In this document: positions 13,101-23,256 of the stretch, piece after piece
Layout: each line of letters starts with the position of its first letter
Numbering within the stretch: position 1 is the stretch's first letter
Assembly: GCF_963675165.1 (NCBI RefSeq)
Contig: NC_087388.1
Coordinates: 3,849,047-3,913,046 of the forward strand
Direction: 5' to 3'
Source of the DNA: Halichondria panicea
Taxonomy: Eukaryota > Porifera > Demospongiae > Suberitida > Halichondriidae
Length of the DNA: 64,000 nt
Translations under genes and position numbers: made by a program
The notes under the pieces: generated by a model
The model's input: the letters and a program-made list of their open reading frames with translations, nothing else
Told to the model about the DNA's origin: nothing
Database searches by the model: none

Positions 13101-16100
13101 CCCTATGGAGAACAATGGTGGTCAATTTTATGGAGCTAGCTCTCGCTGCTTCCAGTTGGGCAGTGAATGGATCAGAACTGATAATTTTGGTGTTAAAATG
13201 TACACTGCTGATGCAGGATGTTATCAGGTAAGGATTGCTGTACAGATCTAGTACAGTCTTGTGTATATATCACATGATCAGAGCACATTTGTATTACATG
13301 TAGTATGCTTGTACGTCTTCTGGAGTTGAGATCTTTCTCGAGGGCATGTCTTTTCTGTGCTCTTATGAAGGGGAAGAGGTGTGTGCTGTTTACAACCATT
13401 GTCATAGCATTCAATATGCATCAAATTACCGTATAGTAGGTAATTTCCGGGGGTAAAAACATTCGTGGTTAGCAATATTTAGTCAGTTTGTGGATATTAT
13501 TTGTGTGGTTGCTGCTTGCACTGCAGGTGGTGGTAATGATCGCTTCATTCGTAGGGTAAAATATTCATGCGCAGGGTTTCAACCACAAAAAACACAAAAT
13601 GTTGCCCCCCCCCTGAACATTACCTGTTATACAGTATGGGCAGGATTATATTAATTTTTGTACTTGTATAGATCATCGTGGATATCACTGTGAATGATGT
13701 TCGCTTCCAAGGTTCTTACATATGCCCGTCATGTGCCAGCGTATGCTACGTAAGTTGTTTCTAAACAGATTTGTAGACTGTAGTTATACTATGCAAACTT
13801 TGTATTAAGATCCATGTATGTCAGTAACTGTTAATTTATTTACAGGATAATCTGGACAGCTGTCTTGCACTGATAGGTACGTGTGTGTTTATGCATGTTC
13901 TCACCTGCTCAGATTGTATACATATATAATTATATGCAACCCCCTTTTATCATTGTTGGGCATGCAGTTGCAGCCATTATAATCAAGGGCATAATTATTG
14001 ACCCCAAAGGGGGAGAGGGCATGTAACTAAGCATCCAGTCAATGTATACTTGAAATTCAAGTAATTATGCCTCGGTGCGCATGCGCAAGCGAGGTATACA
14101 GTAGTGTGTTTGTGTGTAGACTGCTATCGCATGCGCAAGCGAGGTATACAGTAGTGTGTTTGTGTGTCTGTGTCTGTGTGTAGACTGCTATAGCTGATCA
14201 AGTGCAAGTAAGAGTTTCTATAGGCTTCTAGTCATGTTTTCTTGGATATGAATTCGTGGATTTGCAAAATAATGCTTCGTTCTCGAGTTATGCCTAGTTA
14301 TGCTTACTTGGAATGCCATTGCAGCCTGTTCAAAAGAGCATGTTTACCGAGTGTTGCTACTCTACTTAGTAGTTATCTCTGCACTAGAACGCCAGCTATT
14401 GGTAACTGCAAGAGTGATAAGAGAGCTGCAAGGCTCTGCTGATATGGTATATCATGATATAATTTTAGACTTGAGCTTTTGGCATAGATCGTTTTTAACA
14501 ACAATCATGGTCGATCATTACCTACTTGGTCAACCTACTCTTTGAGTTTGTCTGCAACAAATTTTAATGTTCATCATGACTGTGTATAAAAGCTATTAGT
14601 AGCTTTATGTTATGTAGCTTATAGGCATCTCCACCGAGGCATCAGGGGTCAGGTGGCATATACGGCACCGGATGTAATTTTGAAGGGGGAGGGGTTCGGG
14701 TTAGTTTAGGGAAAATAACAAAAATTAGGGCGTTTCCACATCCGGTGCCGTATTTTATATAAGCCACCTGATCCAGCATCAGCACCTGTGGTGCTTTCAT
14801 TTATGCCATAAATAGATGCGGAGTGATCGACACGGACTTCAATTTGCGGAGTATGTAACTGGTTAGTTAATAGAGACTAACTAGATGTTATTGGATCATG
14901 GATCGTGACTATGCTGATACCAAGAGCTGATACTGACAGATAGTCTAGTAGAGCTCCACCAAGCTAAACTGATTAAACTCCACGTATATCTCACTCCTAG
15001 CTCAACAGATGCCTCCACCCATACCACCCTCTGCGCCCTACTGCTTGGCCTGGACTGGCTACCTGATGCCTGTGCGCAAGAGTGGCTCTTGCTAATAATC
15101 TGCGCTCTGACCTGCTACATGTCATGTATATCAATAGATTAAAGCTCCTTCCTACACCACATGGGATTTTTTCTATCGGGCTACTCTCCAAAACTGAAGG
15201 CAACAAAGACAAAGAAGAAGAAGTAGGGTCAATGTTCAATTGTGTGGGCGCGTGTTGCTAAAAACCAATGATGAATTTCGCTGAGTATGTGTTTGACAAT
15301 GCTATATCGAAAGAGATTTTGCACACAGTAAAAACAGATATGTTATAATAACATAAAACACCTCAAATAAAATGCATTATTTGAAATTTAATGTTGAAAT
15401 GACATAAATTTCTGTCATTTTAACACTAAAATACGATGATGCATCCCATATAACATATGTGTTTTTGCTGTGCATGCAATTCGTAATAGTTAAAACGCAA
15501 TGAGGCTCACTTAATTAACATCGCATTCTAAACGCGGACACTGTTTGTTGGTTGATGTAGTGATGAACGAGTTGCAATGCATTGAGTGATGTAATGAATA
15601 ATGACTAAGTGCATGTGCTCTCTTTCACAGATCCCAATCCTTGTAATTCTGGTCCTTGTGATGTAAATGCTGAGTGCACAATAACTGGTCTAACTTCACC
15701 TGAGTTTAATTGCTCCTGCAATCCCGGCTTTGTTGGAGATGGGTTCATTTGCTCGGGTATGTTTTATGTCTGTCTATGAATGAATGCAATGTGTGTTTGT
15801 GTGTTCTCATTTAAAAGCTACAAAAGAAGAACGATCAAAGGTTGCCCTCGCTAGCTAGGAGTTCATTGTCCCATAACCAGTGTAGCGGGTAATTTTTGTT
15901 GGTGTAATTTTTGTAAAAACTACCCAGTTAAAAATTTCGTATTTCTCTAAAATTTGGTACAGCTAAATGTAGGCTAATGAAACTTGCACTAAGCCGCTAT
16001 AATAATAATAATGTAATGTAGATCTATTCCATAATCGCATTAAATTAATAAGCTTTCACGCTTAACCTTAGCCTCGTTCCCAGATCGAGTTGTCACTTAA

Positions 16101-18180
16101 ATTATATTGGATGGGTTGTTCTCCCTTTTCAATATAAAAGCGAAAACTCAGGTCTGCATGGTAATTTATTTACTAGAGCCATATAAATTATGTAGCATTA
16201 TAATTTGTTTTGAATTCAGGAATGACTATGGGTGCCGACCCTCACTTCAGCGTGGTCCTCCCAAGTAAGAAGCTGTTATGTTTCTCGATTATGGGCGAGC
16301 AAGGATTTAGCTACAACCTCATAAGCAATAGCAAACTAGTGATGAATGCTCTGTTCTCACCTGACTCAAAAAAAGACGGGGTCACTTGGATAGGAGCGCT
16401 AGGAATTATTGCTAAAAATTCTGAAAGAGCCAATCAGGTCGCAGTCTCCTTTACTGCTCGACAACATCGTATCGAGTTCAACAAAGTTAAAGTATCTCCA
16501 GAAAATATTGGGAAAATTCGATTCAAGAAAGGTCAAGTTTATATTTCAGATCGCTCATCACCTATTCCTCATGGTGTGTACCCGTCTGTTCTCATCATTA
16601 TAGAGGATGTCGGTGTCAACTTCACTGTTCACTTCATGAATGAGCACTTGGATTTGTTTTGGCATAACACCTCTTATCATAATCACACACAGGATTTTCA
16701 TGGATTAATCGGTTAGCCATGCATGCATGCATGTACAGAATTAAGAAGGGGTGTGCACACACTGGTTGGTGGTACGTAGTGTATACTAACCACCTCCTAC
16801 TCTTAGGCCTATATATAGTTTACTGAATAAAAAAAACGTGTGTGTTGAATTGAGAGGATTGAAGATAGCCACAATATGAAAATTTTGGGCACATCAACTT
16901 CTTTTCTAGATTGCGTAAATGTGCTCTGTTCCAGGTAATCCACCTCCCGGTACTGGCATATTATTATAGGTGAGGCCATAATTATTTAAACTTTGCCCAA
17001 GACTGTCAGAGGCATAACATAATTGCACATTCATTGCACAATATAACTAGCACACAGTACAGCCATGGATTTCATCGAGGTTGCCCCTAAATGTCGTCCT
17101 GTTGAAATTACATTAATTATTATGCTTCAAATCCCCATGTACTAAGCCCTGTCCTAGCCCATATACCAGCTACGAGAGTTGGGGTATGCCATTGATATGG
17201 TCAGGAGTGCATGAACTTACCGTATAGCAGGTAATTTTCGCTGGTACACATTTTCTGCCCATTAATTAATTGTTACGTATTCTAAATTCGTAGCTCAAGA
17301 ATCAGGATAGTGACGTTGAACCTATTGTAGAATAATAATTTAATGAGCGAAAAACAAAAATACGATCATTTCCACCATACAAAAATAACCCGCTGTTGTA
17401 TGGTATATATATTTGTTGCCCATGAGTTGGCTGCATGCAGATCAAAGCAATCCAGTGCTCTGTGTATATATGGCATGTTGCATCACTACCATAATAGATT
17501 GTATGTCATATTGCACTGTGTAATTGCAGTGAACGAAATCTGCTTTTTGACTTATGCCCAACGTTCCACTCAATAACTTTAACGGTCCCTTTTATAGGCT
17601 CAGACCAATGGGAAGCAAAACTATGGAATTCACTATGGAATTTCGCTTGAATTCATGTCTATTATTTTATTACAAACAAAACCTTGGCATTGATAGCAGC
17701 GTGGCTTGGGCCTTAATTGTTTAACAAGCGTTTGTTCACCAAATGAAAATGGGAAATCAGAAGAGTTTGATATCATTGGGCAAAAAGTTAGTTATTGCAG
17801 GCGCCCTCGTACAACATGTGGCCCTCGGGATTATATCACATCCAGTGCAATAATTGCCATGTTGCACTGTACTCGTACTTATATATCCCTATAGAAAACC
17901 GCTGTAATTTATAATACATGATCCCCCATGCACAGGTCAGTTCTTCCGTAAAGGAGTTGAGATCGACACCACACGCAAAATTATAATCCTCCCCAATAAG
18001 GAGCCTGTCCCAGTGATTCGTCGTCCATTATGGTCTTTCATGGAGAGAGAGCCACAACATGACCAGTTTTGTTGGACTGCCATGAACGCTGGCCACCAAG
18101 GGAAAGGGCTCATTGAGGGAGAGTACAATGACTATCTTGTGGACAACATTGGAACTGACCACTTCAAGTTTGCAGGCTGA
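7161..18180 (+). CDS. Secreted M8 (leishmanolysin-like) metalloprotease with EGF and ITIH-type C-terminal domains
   Basis: Twenty exons join in frame to 842 residues: 7161-7271, 7807-7910, 8615-8645, 10428-10510, 10658-10772, 10834-11009, 11292-11388, 11445-11530, 11581-11686, 11863-11970, 12091-12167, 12454-12564, 12608-12731, 12930-13004, 13075-13227, 13672-13749, 13846-13876, 15631-15756, 16220-16711, 17936-18180. A signal peptide (to about residue 21) starts the protein. The zinc site HEVFH is at residues 233-237, the third ligand His332 is in SHWE, and the NEGMTG Met-turn is at 340-345. Family motifs RPIAG, DSGWYKV and SRC are present. An EGF-like domain (six Cys) spans about 556-597. 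Residues 598-842 start with DPHF and contain CWTAMN...GLIEG...DY, as in the C-terminal domain of inter-alpha-trypsin inhibitor heavy chains. I read it as an active secreted protease. The first three exons are joined across long introns and are the least certain part. The donor after 10772 (gttatt) is weak. Confidence 0.88.
7418..7476. repeat. AT-rich perfect hairpin in intron 1 of the M8 gene
   Basis: The arms (aattaattttgactaccata and complement) are about 28 bp with almost no loop. This is likely a small foldback MITE. It carries no coding potential. Confidence 0.6.
8723..10360. mobile_element. Composite transposon insertion in intron 3 of the M8 gene
   Basis: The left end is gtggaaccccataaaacgga at 8724 and the right end is gaggttccactg near 10360. 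These are the inverted termini of the cagtggaacc family, which also has an intact copy at 55437-55611. The interior is unrelated to the short copy and contains the separate TIR element at 9489-10118, so this is probably an older element enlarged by later insertions. No transposase could be read. Confidence 0.5.
9489..10118. mobile_element. TIR element of ~630 bp nested in the composite insertion
   Basis: Inverted arms of about 70 bp lie at 9489-9560 and 10045-10118. They share the segment tggttgaacccgccgctttt and the flanking gtcgaaggggga motif. The arms differ by scattered substitutions, so the copy is not recent. No clear target duplication could be read. Confidence 0.65.
13427..13636. mobile_element. 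Short MITE of the ccgtata family in intron 15 of the M8 gene
   Basis: The ends taccgtatagtaggtaa and ttacctgttatacagta are inverted relatives. The family is characterised by 'taccgtatagcgggtaattttcg' and has related copies or fragments at about 15885, 17218, 38124 and 45519. TA dinucleotides form the termini. Confidence 0.55.
14080..14190. repeat. Tandem duplication of a ~54-bp unit in intron 17 of the M8 gene
   Basis: Two direct copies of a unit containing gcatgcgcaagcgaggtata and gtgtgtttgtgtgt follow each other, the second with an extended tgtgtctgtgtc run. It looks like replication slippage in a GT-rich unit. Confidence 0.65.
14642..14774. mobile_element. 130-bp MITE (ggtggcatatacggcaccgg family)
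   Basis: The left end is ggggtcaggtggca and the right end is its relative agccacctgatcc. Inner arms cggcaccggatgt and acatccggtgccg are exact inverted repeats. A second copy occurs at 20608-21620, where it is split by another element. The interior gttcgggttag...aaaattagggcg is shared by both copies. Confidence 0.75.
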
Positions 18181-18376
18181 AACATAATGTTTCTTATTAC
18201 AGTTAGAACAGTATTCAGCAAGTTCCTTTTTTGCTTTTTAGTAGCAAGTGATTTTGTTTGCTTCACTGTTTTAGTGGATCTAGATTTATGAATTCCACAA
18301 ACAGACTCATGTAACTACGTAATTACCATTGATTTCGTGCAGTGAGTGGTGCACTGGATATCTTAAACATTTATTT
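18181..18376. other. Short convergent intergenic gap
   Basis: This is the 196 bp between the stop codons of the M8 gene (plus) and Death-MATH gene A (minus). Both 3' ends must share this AT-rich stretch. No structured terminator is expected or seen. Confidence 0.5.
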
Positions 18377-19481
18377 TTATAAAAGTTTTACTAAGTAGAT
18401 TTGAAACACAAGGGTATCATGATATAAGAATTTATGTTCTAGTTCATTGTGGGAAATAAATTTCAAACTTCCTCTTCCTGCTTTTGAATACTCGGCATCA
18501 CCTGTAACTCGTTCTCCTTCTCCCTTGCTGTTATATTCGACATATATGTACGAAATTATGTCTTTGAGTTTGTCTAGTACTCTGAAATATATGATCCCAC
18601 GAAATGGCCACTTTAATTCATCGTCAAATTCTCCCTTCATGAAATAGACAAGACCACTGACATGTGTTCCTGTATATTGTGCTTGTCCATTGGCGTAGAC
18701 ACCAAGACAGATTTTGTAGCCACGGTCGTGAGTGTAGACTGGTGTTGAGTACCATACGTCCTCAGTCTTGATCTTGTGTTGGTGGAAATTGGTCATGATC
18801 AATGGAGGGGGACCCAGTGGTATAGAGATCCGGGGAAGAGTGTTTCGTTCAGTTTGGGAAGAAGTGATGTTGTAAGCAAACATTGTAATAATGGCAATCA
18901 CTAGTGATACTATGATTGACTTAAAGAGACTATTCTTTTGAATCATAGACAGCAATTTTTTATCTTGATGAGCAGTTTTGTTTGCTAGCCCCATTAGTTT
19001 CACTTGAATTTTCCGATAGTTTTGTTCACTTGTTAAGTGTTTCCGTTCTAAGTACTCACAGACATTTCTTGCAACCTCTCCCTTATTCTGTTTAATCAAG
19101 ATTGATAAGAGCTCCCTAAATGTAGCCGAGTCATGATTTAACCTCACCCAGGCTTGCAAAAGAAGTGCCACGGCTAATTTAGTTTTTTCTTCTTTTAAAA
19201 CATCGCTTTTTTCATCAGCGCTTTTTTCATCAGCGCTTAGTCCAAAAAGATGTATGTATTCTCTAACATCCTCAAAAAATCCAGTTAAATTTAATAAGTC
19301 GTCTTCTTGGATTAATTCATCAAGCTGATCAGTCAATCCTTTGTTGTTGTTCTTGAACGGGTCAAAACCTAATAAATTATTGGTATATTGCTGGTAACAA
19401 CTTTTATTATAGATGGTGCTTACCTTGAAGTTGTTCTTGCTCTGGTCCCTCACACTCATTCTGAGTTTTTTCTGAAGACAT
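18377..19481 (-). CDS. Death domain - TM - TRAF/MATH protein, gene A
   Basis: Exon 1 (19424-19481, starting MSSEKTQ) joins exon 2 (18377-19368) in phase 1, giving 349 residues. The long open frame that runs through the 55-bp intron gives a false start (MSVRDQ). The Death-domain-like region is at about residues 31-130 (LDELIQE, HLFGLS, LLLQAWVRLNH, FRELL). A linker follows with a possible coiled coil, then a membrane helix at about 170-187 (SIIVSLVIAIITMFA). The TRAF-type MATH domain is at about 205-349 (STPVYTHDRGYKICL, GTHVSG, MKGEFDDELKWPF). Death and MATH domains normally work in the cytosol as adaptors, so a helix between them is odd. The protein has an in-frame duplication of SADEKS near residue 65. 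A likely TATA box (atataaaagg) lies about 45 bases upstream. The role is inferred to be membrane-linked signalling. Confidence 0.85.
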
Positions 19482-19517
19482 TTTATTAATAGTTGGCTTG
19501 CTTAATAATATTGTGTA

Positions 19518-19533
19518 CCACCCCTTTTATATC
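19518..19533 (-). promoter_or_regulatory. Putative core promoter of Death-MATH gene A
   Basis: On the minus strand the sequence reads gatataaaaggggtgg, ending about 37 bases before the start codon at 19481. It resembles a TATA box with a short 5' leader. The aaaggggtgg part recurs upstream of gene C (24748-24757). No mapped transcription start supports it. Confidence 0.4.
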
Positions 19534-19593
19534 AGTGATGTCATGTACATTTACAAAATTGTTGTATTCTGGCATTATAAAATTTATATGCAT

Positions 19594-20579
19594 CTAATTA
19601 GAGTGCAGCTCTACTTGGTGGATTTCAAATAGAAGAGTGTCATTATGTAAGAATAACAGCTTGAGCTTTTCATGAGAAATGAAGTCCCCCTTTCCAAATT
19701 TATTTTCAGAATATTGATCTCCGCGCTCAACTCTCTCACCACGTCCATCTGTACCTTCATACTTAGCATCAAAACTTAGTGACAGGCTAGTATGTTGGTC
19801 CATTACCGAAAAACTAATGACTCCACAAAATGGCCATTTCAATTCATCATCGAATTCTCCCTCCATAAATTGAATAAAAGCAGAGATATGCGTTCCCTTG
19901 TGTTGTGCTTGCCCATTAGCATAGACTCCAAGACATATTTTGTAGCCACGATTGTGAGTGTACACAGGGATTGAGTGCCATAAATGATTTTCTCTTTTGT
20001 GCTGTTGGAAGTTGGTCATGATTAATGGAGGAGGGCCTAGTGGTATAGAGATTCGGGGAACAGGTCGTTGATTATTGGTCACATTGAGAGAAAAAATTAA
20101 AACAGTTAGTCCCACAATTATTGCTATGAATTTCTTGAAGTCGCTTTTAGTTGCTGTGCTGATAGATTGTAACTTTCTCTCTCGATGATCAATTTTGTCG
20201 GTCAATGTTGTCAATTTTGCTTGAAATTTCTGAGGGCTTTCCTCAATTGTTGAGTGTTTTTGTTTCAAGTACTCACAGACATTTCTTGCAACCTCTCCCT
20301 TAGTCTGTTCTATCAAGATTAATAAGAGCTCCCTAAATGTAGCCACATCATGGTTTAACCTCACCCAGGCTTGCAAAAGAAGTGTTATGGCTATTTTAGT
20401 TTTTGATTCTTTTAGAACATCACCTTTTTCATCAGTGCTTAGTCCAAAAAGATGTACGTATTCTTTAACATCTTCAAAGAATCTTGCCAAATGTGAACAG
20501 TCCTCTTCTTGGATTAATTCATCAAGTTGAGTGTCTGTCAATCCTATGTACTTCTTAAATTGGTCAACACCTATCATAA
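19594..20579 (-). CDS. Death domain - TM - TRAF/MATH protein, gene B (main exon; first exon unresolved)
   Basis: The main exon begins after a splice acceptor (gattatgatag, then GTGTTGACC), equivalent to exon 2 of gene A, and ends at the stop at 19594. The Death-domain part (LTDTQLDELIQ, LLLQAWVRLNHD) is very close to gene A. The helix (FIAIIVGLTVLIFSLNV) and MATH domain (NRGYKICLGVY, GTHISAF, LKWPFCGV) are more diverged from A and C. Met codons upstream in the same frame could serve as starts, but the paralogs use a separate 58-nt first exon. A candidate exon 1 lies at 22303-22325, but it ends in phase 2 while this exon needs phase 1, so the gene may be mis-spliced, use another exon, or be decaying. 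A transposon (20627-21509) occupies the presumed intron. Confidence 0.7.
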
Positions 20580-20607
20580 TCAATAATAATAATAATTATT
20601 ATGATAT

Positions 20608-21620
20608 CCAAGGGGTCAGGTGGCATCATAGATATAAGAAGGGAGAGGGATGGGAAACAGAGCACGTGCGCACAATCACTTCTGTGTAATGCCAAAGGTT
20701 GATCCGCGTTGCGGCTCTAGACCCCCGCCAACCCAGCGGGAAATGTTATTACTATCATTCACAGCTCCCCACTGGGACTCTTAGTACTGTGCTGAGCATC
20801 CACACCTACTGTGCATCATATAGAAGCGTTGTGTATCTCACCAAGAGCTTGAAAACTTTCAAAGGCAGTTTTTTGAGTGTTGTATTATCGTTTCGGCTCT
20901 ACCTAGTGGCTTTGTGTACCTTCTACAAGGAGAGGCTGTGACTACAGCCCAAAATATTAATGATTCCCTCTTTCTTAAGTAGCTGGGCATTGTATGCAAT
21001 TGCAAGTAAAATCAAAGCCATTTGGCTTTAGGTTGGTAAGTAATGTTCATTTTTGTATTAGTAAGCTGGTTTTTAAAAGCAGACTTTTTGTGTACCCATT
21101 TAGAAAGTTACATCAATGATTGAATGTAGGTAAATGTCTCTTTGTATTCATTGATAGTTGGTTCATCGTATCGGCACAGTAATTTACGACAGAACTTTGC
21201 TACATTTCTATAATTCTCTATCATGTCTGTGACTGTACTGGAATACTCAACGGTACAGACAGAGCTCCTCTCAAGAATTTGCCTGTCCAAGCTGCTTTTT
21301 ACTGCTTGAAGGGTCTCACTAACTATTGCTGCTACCTTGTTGTGACTGTTCCACTAGCCATTACTAATACATGGAGCTTAATAGCTAGTTTATAGCCTAG
21401 TACTAGCTAAAAGCATGGGTTGGAGGAAATAAAGAAGAAAACATTGACCGCAACGCGGATCCTCAATGCTATTTACGTAGCGTTTCCCATCCCTCTCCCT
21501 TATATCTACGGTGGCATATACGGCACCAGATGTAATTTTGAAGGGGTTCAGGGTTCGGGTTAGCTTAGGAAAATAACAAAAATTAGGGCGTATCCACATC
21601 CGGTGCCGTATCCTAGGTGA
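20608..21620. mobile_element. MITE copy split by a nested insertion
   Basis: The same family as 14642-14774: its left end ggggtcaggtggca lies at 20612-20625 and the rest (atacggcaccagatgtaatt onward) at 21517-21620. The two parts are separated by the element at 20627-21509. Together they rebuild one MITE of about 120 bp. Confidence 0.7.
20627..21509. mobile_element. 883-bp TIR element inserted in a MITE, 8-bp TSD
   Basis: The ends are tagatataagaagggagagg on the left and its relative cctctcccttatatcta on the right, followed inward by gatgggaaac and its complement. An 8-bp direct repeat, ggtggcat, flanks it at 20619-20626 and 21510-21517 and is present once in the unsplit MITE at 14642-14774, which confirms the insertion. 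The inner arms share gatccgcgttgcgg and its complement. No transposase was read. Confidence 0.8.
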
Positions 21621-21628
21621 TTTCCAGT

Positions 21629-21685
21629 ATGAGCCATATTTTACTTCCCCCAGGGAAGTATGGAATATGGCTCATATTTTTACTT
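21629..21685. repeat. Hairpin: atgagccatatt / aatatggctcat
   Basis: Arms tatgagccatat and atatggctcata flank an inner palindrome, acttcccccagggaagt. This is a small foldback sequence with no coding potential. Confidence 0.55.
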
Positions 21686-22175
21686 CCTACAAGCACTATT
21701 CAACTTTTGAATCATCTTGACAATTTGTACACAGTAAAATAGCAATACAGCATGCAAAAAGTTTTTGTAGACTATGTTTTGTGCTATTGTCATATTCACC
21801 TGAGCTAGCTAGCAGTCTAAGCTACTTATTACATGTTCATGAGGCTCGAAACACTGCAGATCAATCCTTGCTCTGTGTTTCTAGTCAAGGCTGTGGCTCA
21901 GAGGTAGAGGAGTACAGTGCATGCAGTGTTGGTAGACTGCAAATTGAAAATGGCAGCTGCTGATATTGGTGGGCGGGTCTGGTCAAAGTTTATGGCTTCC
22001 AGTAGAACCTAGCTGCTTGGAGAATTAATTAAAAGTAGCTAGCTCTCATACTTGACAGCTGTAACTGTTCTAACTGCATATTCTGAGGCACAAAAGTGGC
22101 TGTGAGAGCAAGCTTGACTGTCTCCATTGATGTTCAAATGACTGTTTTGCTGTTTTTGCAGTAAATAAATCAATT

Positions 22176-22264
22176 GTTGACTGGTTGCCTAGTAATTATC
22201 CAACCTCAGCCTCGGGCTACGCCCTCGGCGTTGGTTGGTTATAAGCCATAATTACTAGTCAACC
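22176..22264. repeat. Imperfect hairpin repeat
   Basis: Left arm gttgactggttgcctagtaa and right arm ttactagtcaac are inverted, with inner ccaacctcagcctcgggc opposite gccctcggcgttggttgg. It is probably a MITE. Confidence 0.6.
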
Positions 22265-22302
22265 ACTATAACATACCCGGTACCCATGTGCATGCTATTT
22301 AC

Positions 22303-22325
22303 CTTGTCTTTGATTCTGAAGACAT
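22303..22325 (-). other. Candidate orphan first exon of Death-MATH gene B
   Basis: On the minus strand ATG TCT TCA GAA is followed by a gtaaat donor after 23 nt. The first codons match the start of gene A exon 1 (MSSE). The phase (2) does not fit the acceptor exon of gene B (needs 1), so it is either a remnant or requires another small exon. Confidence 0.35.
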
Positions 22326-22375
22326 TGTTTCTATCCATCATATCATGTCATATCAGGGGACCGGTGTCATAAAAT

Positions 22376-22527
22376 TTTGGGCCCCCCCATGTTTACGCCC
22401 CACCCGGGCCTAGAATTTTAAAATTTTGGGCCCCCGGGCCTAGAATGTTAACAGTTTGGACCCCCTGGAATGTTAACAGTTTAAGCCCCCCAGGGGGTCC
22501 AAACTATTAACATTCTAGGCCCCCCAC
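22376..22527. repeat. GC-rich direct and inverted repeat cluster
   Basis: The motif gggcctagaatgttaacagt occurs in direct copies (22401 diverged, 22437, partial at 22466) and in inverted orientation at 22490-22520 (ggtccaaactattaacattc). Homopolymer G/C runs alternate with AT-rich words. It could fold into a strong hairpin. Confidence 0.6.
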
Positions 22528-23256
22528 TGTGAGATTAGGCCCCATCTTCTGCTATCCTTTTCTGCACGATAGAACAAAGTCAAAGAGATATAATAATAAT
22601 TATGGTAAGGTTAGCTCTATTAGTTGACAAAGCATCAAAGAGACTGCATGCATGCAAAGACTCTGTATCAAAGTAGCAAAAATGTTTGCATTATTATTCT
22701 ATCATGGAATTCAAAGTGAAGGAAGATTTACCTTTCAAGTTACTCATGCTTTACCTATAAGAGTTAAATGCTTTGATGCAGCTCTGCAATGTTGGATCTG
22801 CCTGTAAGACAATCGATGTTGTTGCATAGCTATCGCCATATTTGCAACTTTGTGCTTACTTTCTCAGCCAAATTTCAGGACAAAAAAGTATAAAGCACAC
22901 AATTTCAGTGCAAAGACAACAATTCATATCTTCCTCCTATACATAGAAGATGTGGGGATGCTCCAATAGCATCACTGGCTCAGCTCTCAAGTAATGTGGA
23001 ATCATAAATAGAAGTCAAGAGAGAAACTGTTGTATCATGGTGGAATCACAATATAGCAGTTCCCTTGCCCCGAAAGGAAACTGCTATTGTCTAATCTTGG
23101 ACAGTCCTGACCAATTCGGGACAGTTGGCACCTATGTGCTTCGTGCTGCATGAGGCCTGATTCATAGAATGAACTGCTTCATGGTACAAGAATGTGATGA
23201 TCACTGATAAGCTTTTAATTAGTGCCTAATAAGGCATTATATTTAGCCACAAAAAT
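22528..23256. other. Intergenic 3' of Death-MATH gene C
   Basis: AT-rich, with a short hairpin at about 23049-23094 (tatagcagttccctt opposite aaggaaactgctat). No exon is recognised. Confidence 0.4.

Noticed and set aside
14940-15240. Possible SINE or degraded coding segment (ctactgcttggcctggactg...)
   Set aside because: No A/B box pair, poly-A tail or target duplication could be read, and the frame is broken.
18377-19459. Single-exon reading of Death-MATH gene A starting MSVRDQ
   Set aside because: It translates a 55-bp intron; splicing from 19424 to 19368 gives a start matching the exon structure of gene C.
21880-21960. tRNA-like segment 'gtggctcagaggtagagg'
   Set aside because: There is no matching T-arm or acceptor stem; only the D-arm-like word is present.
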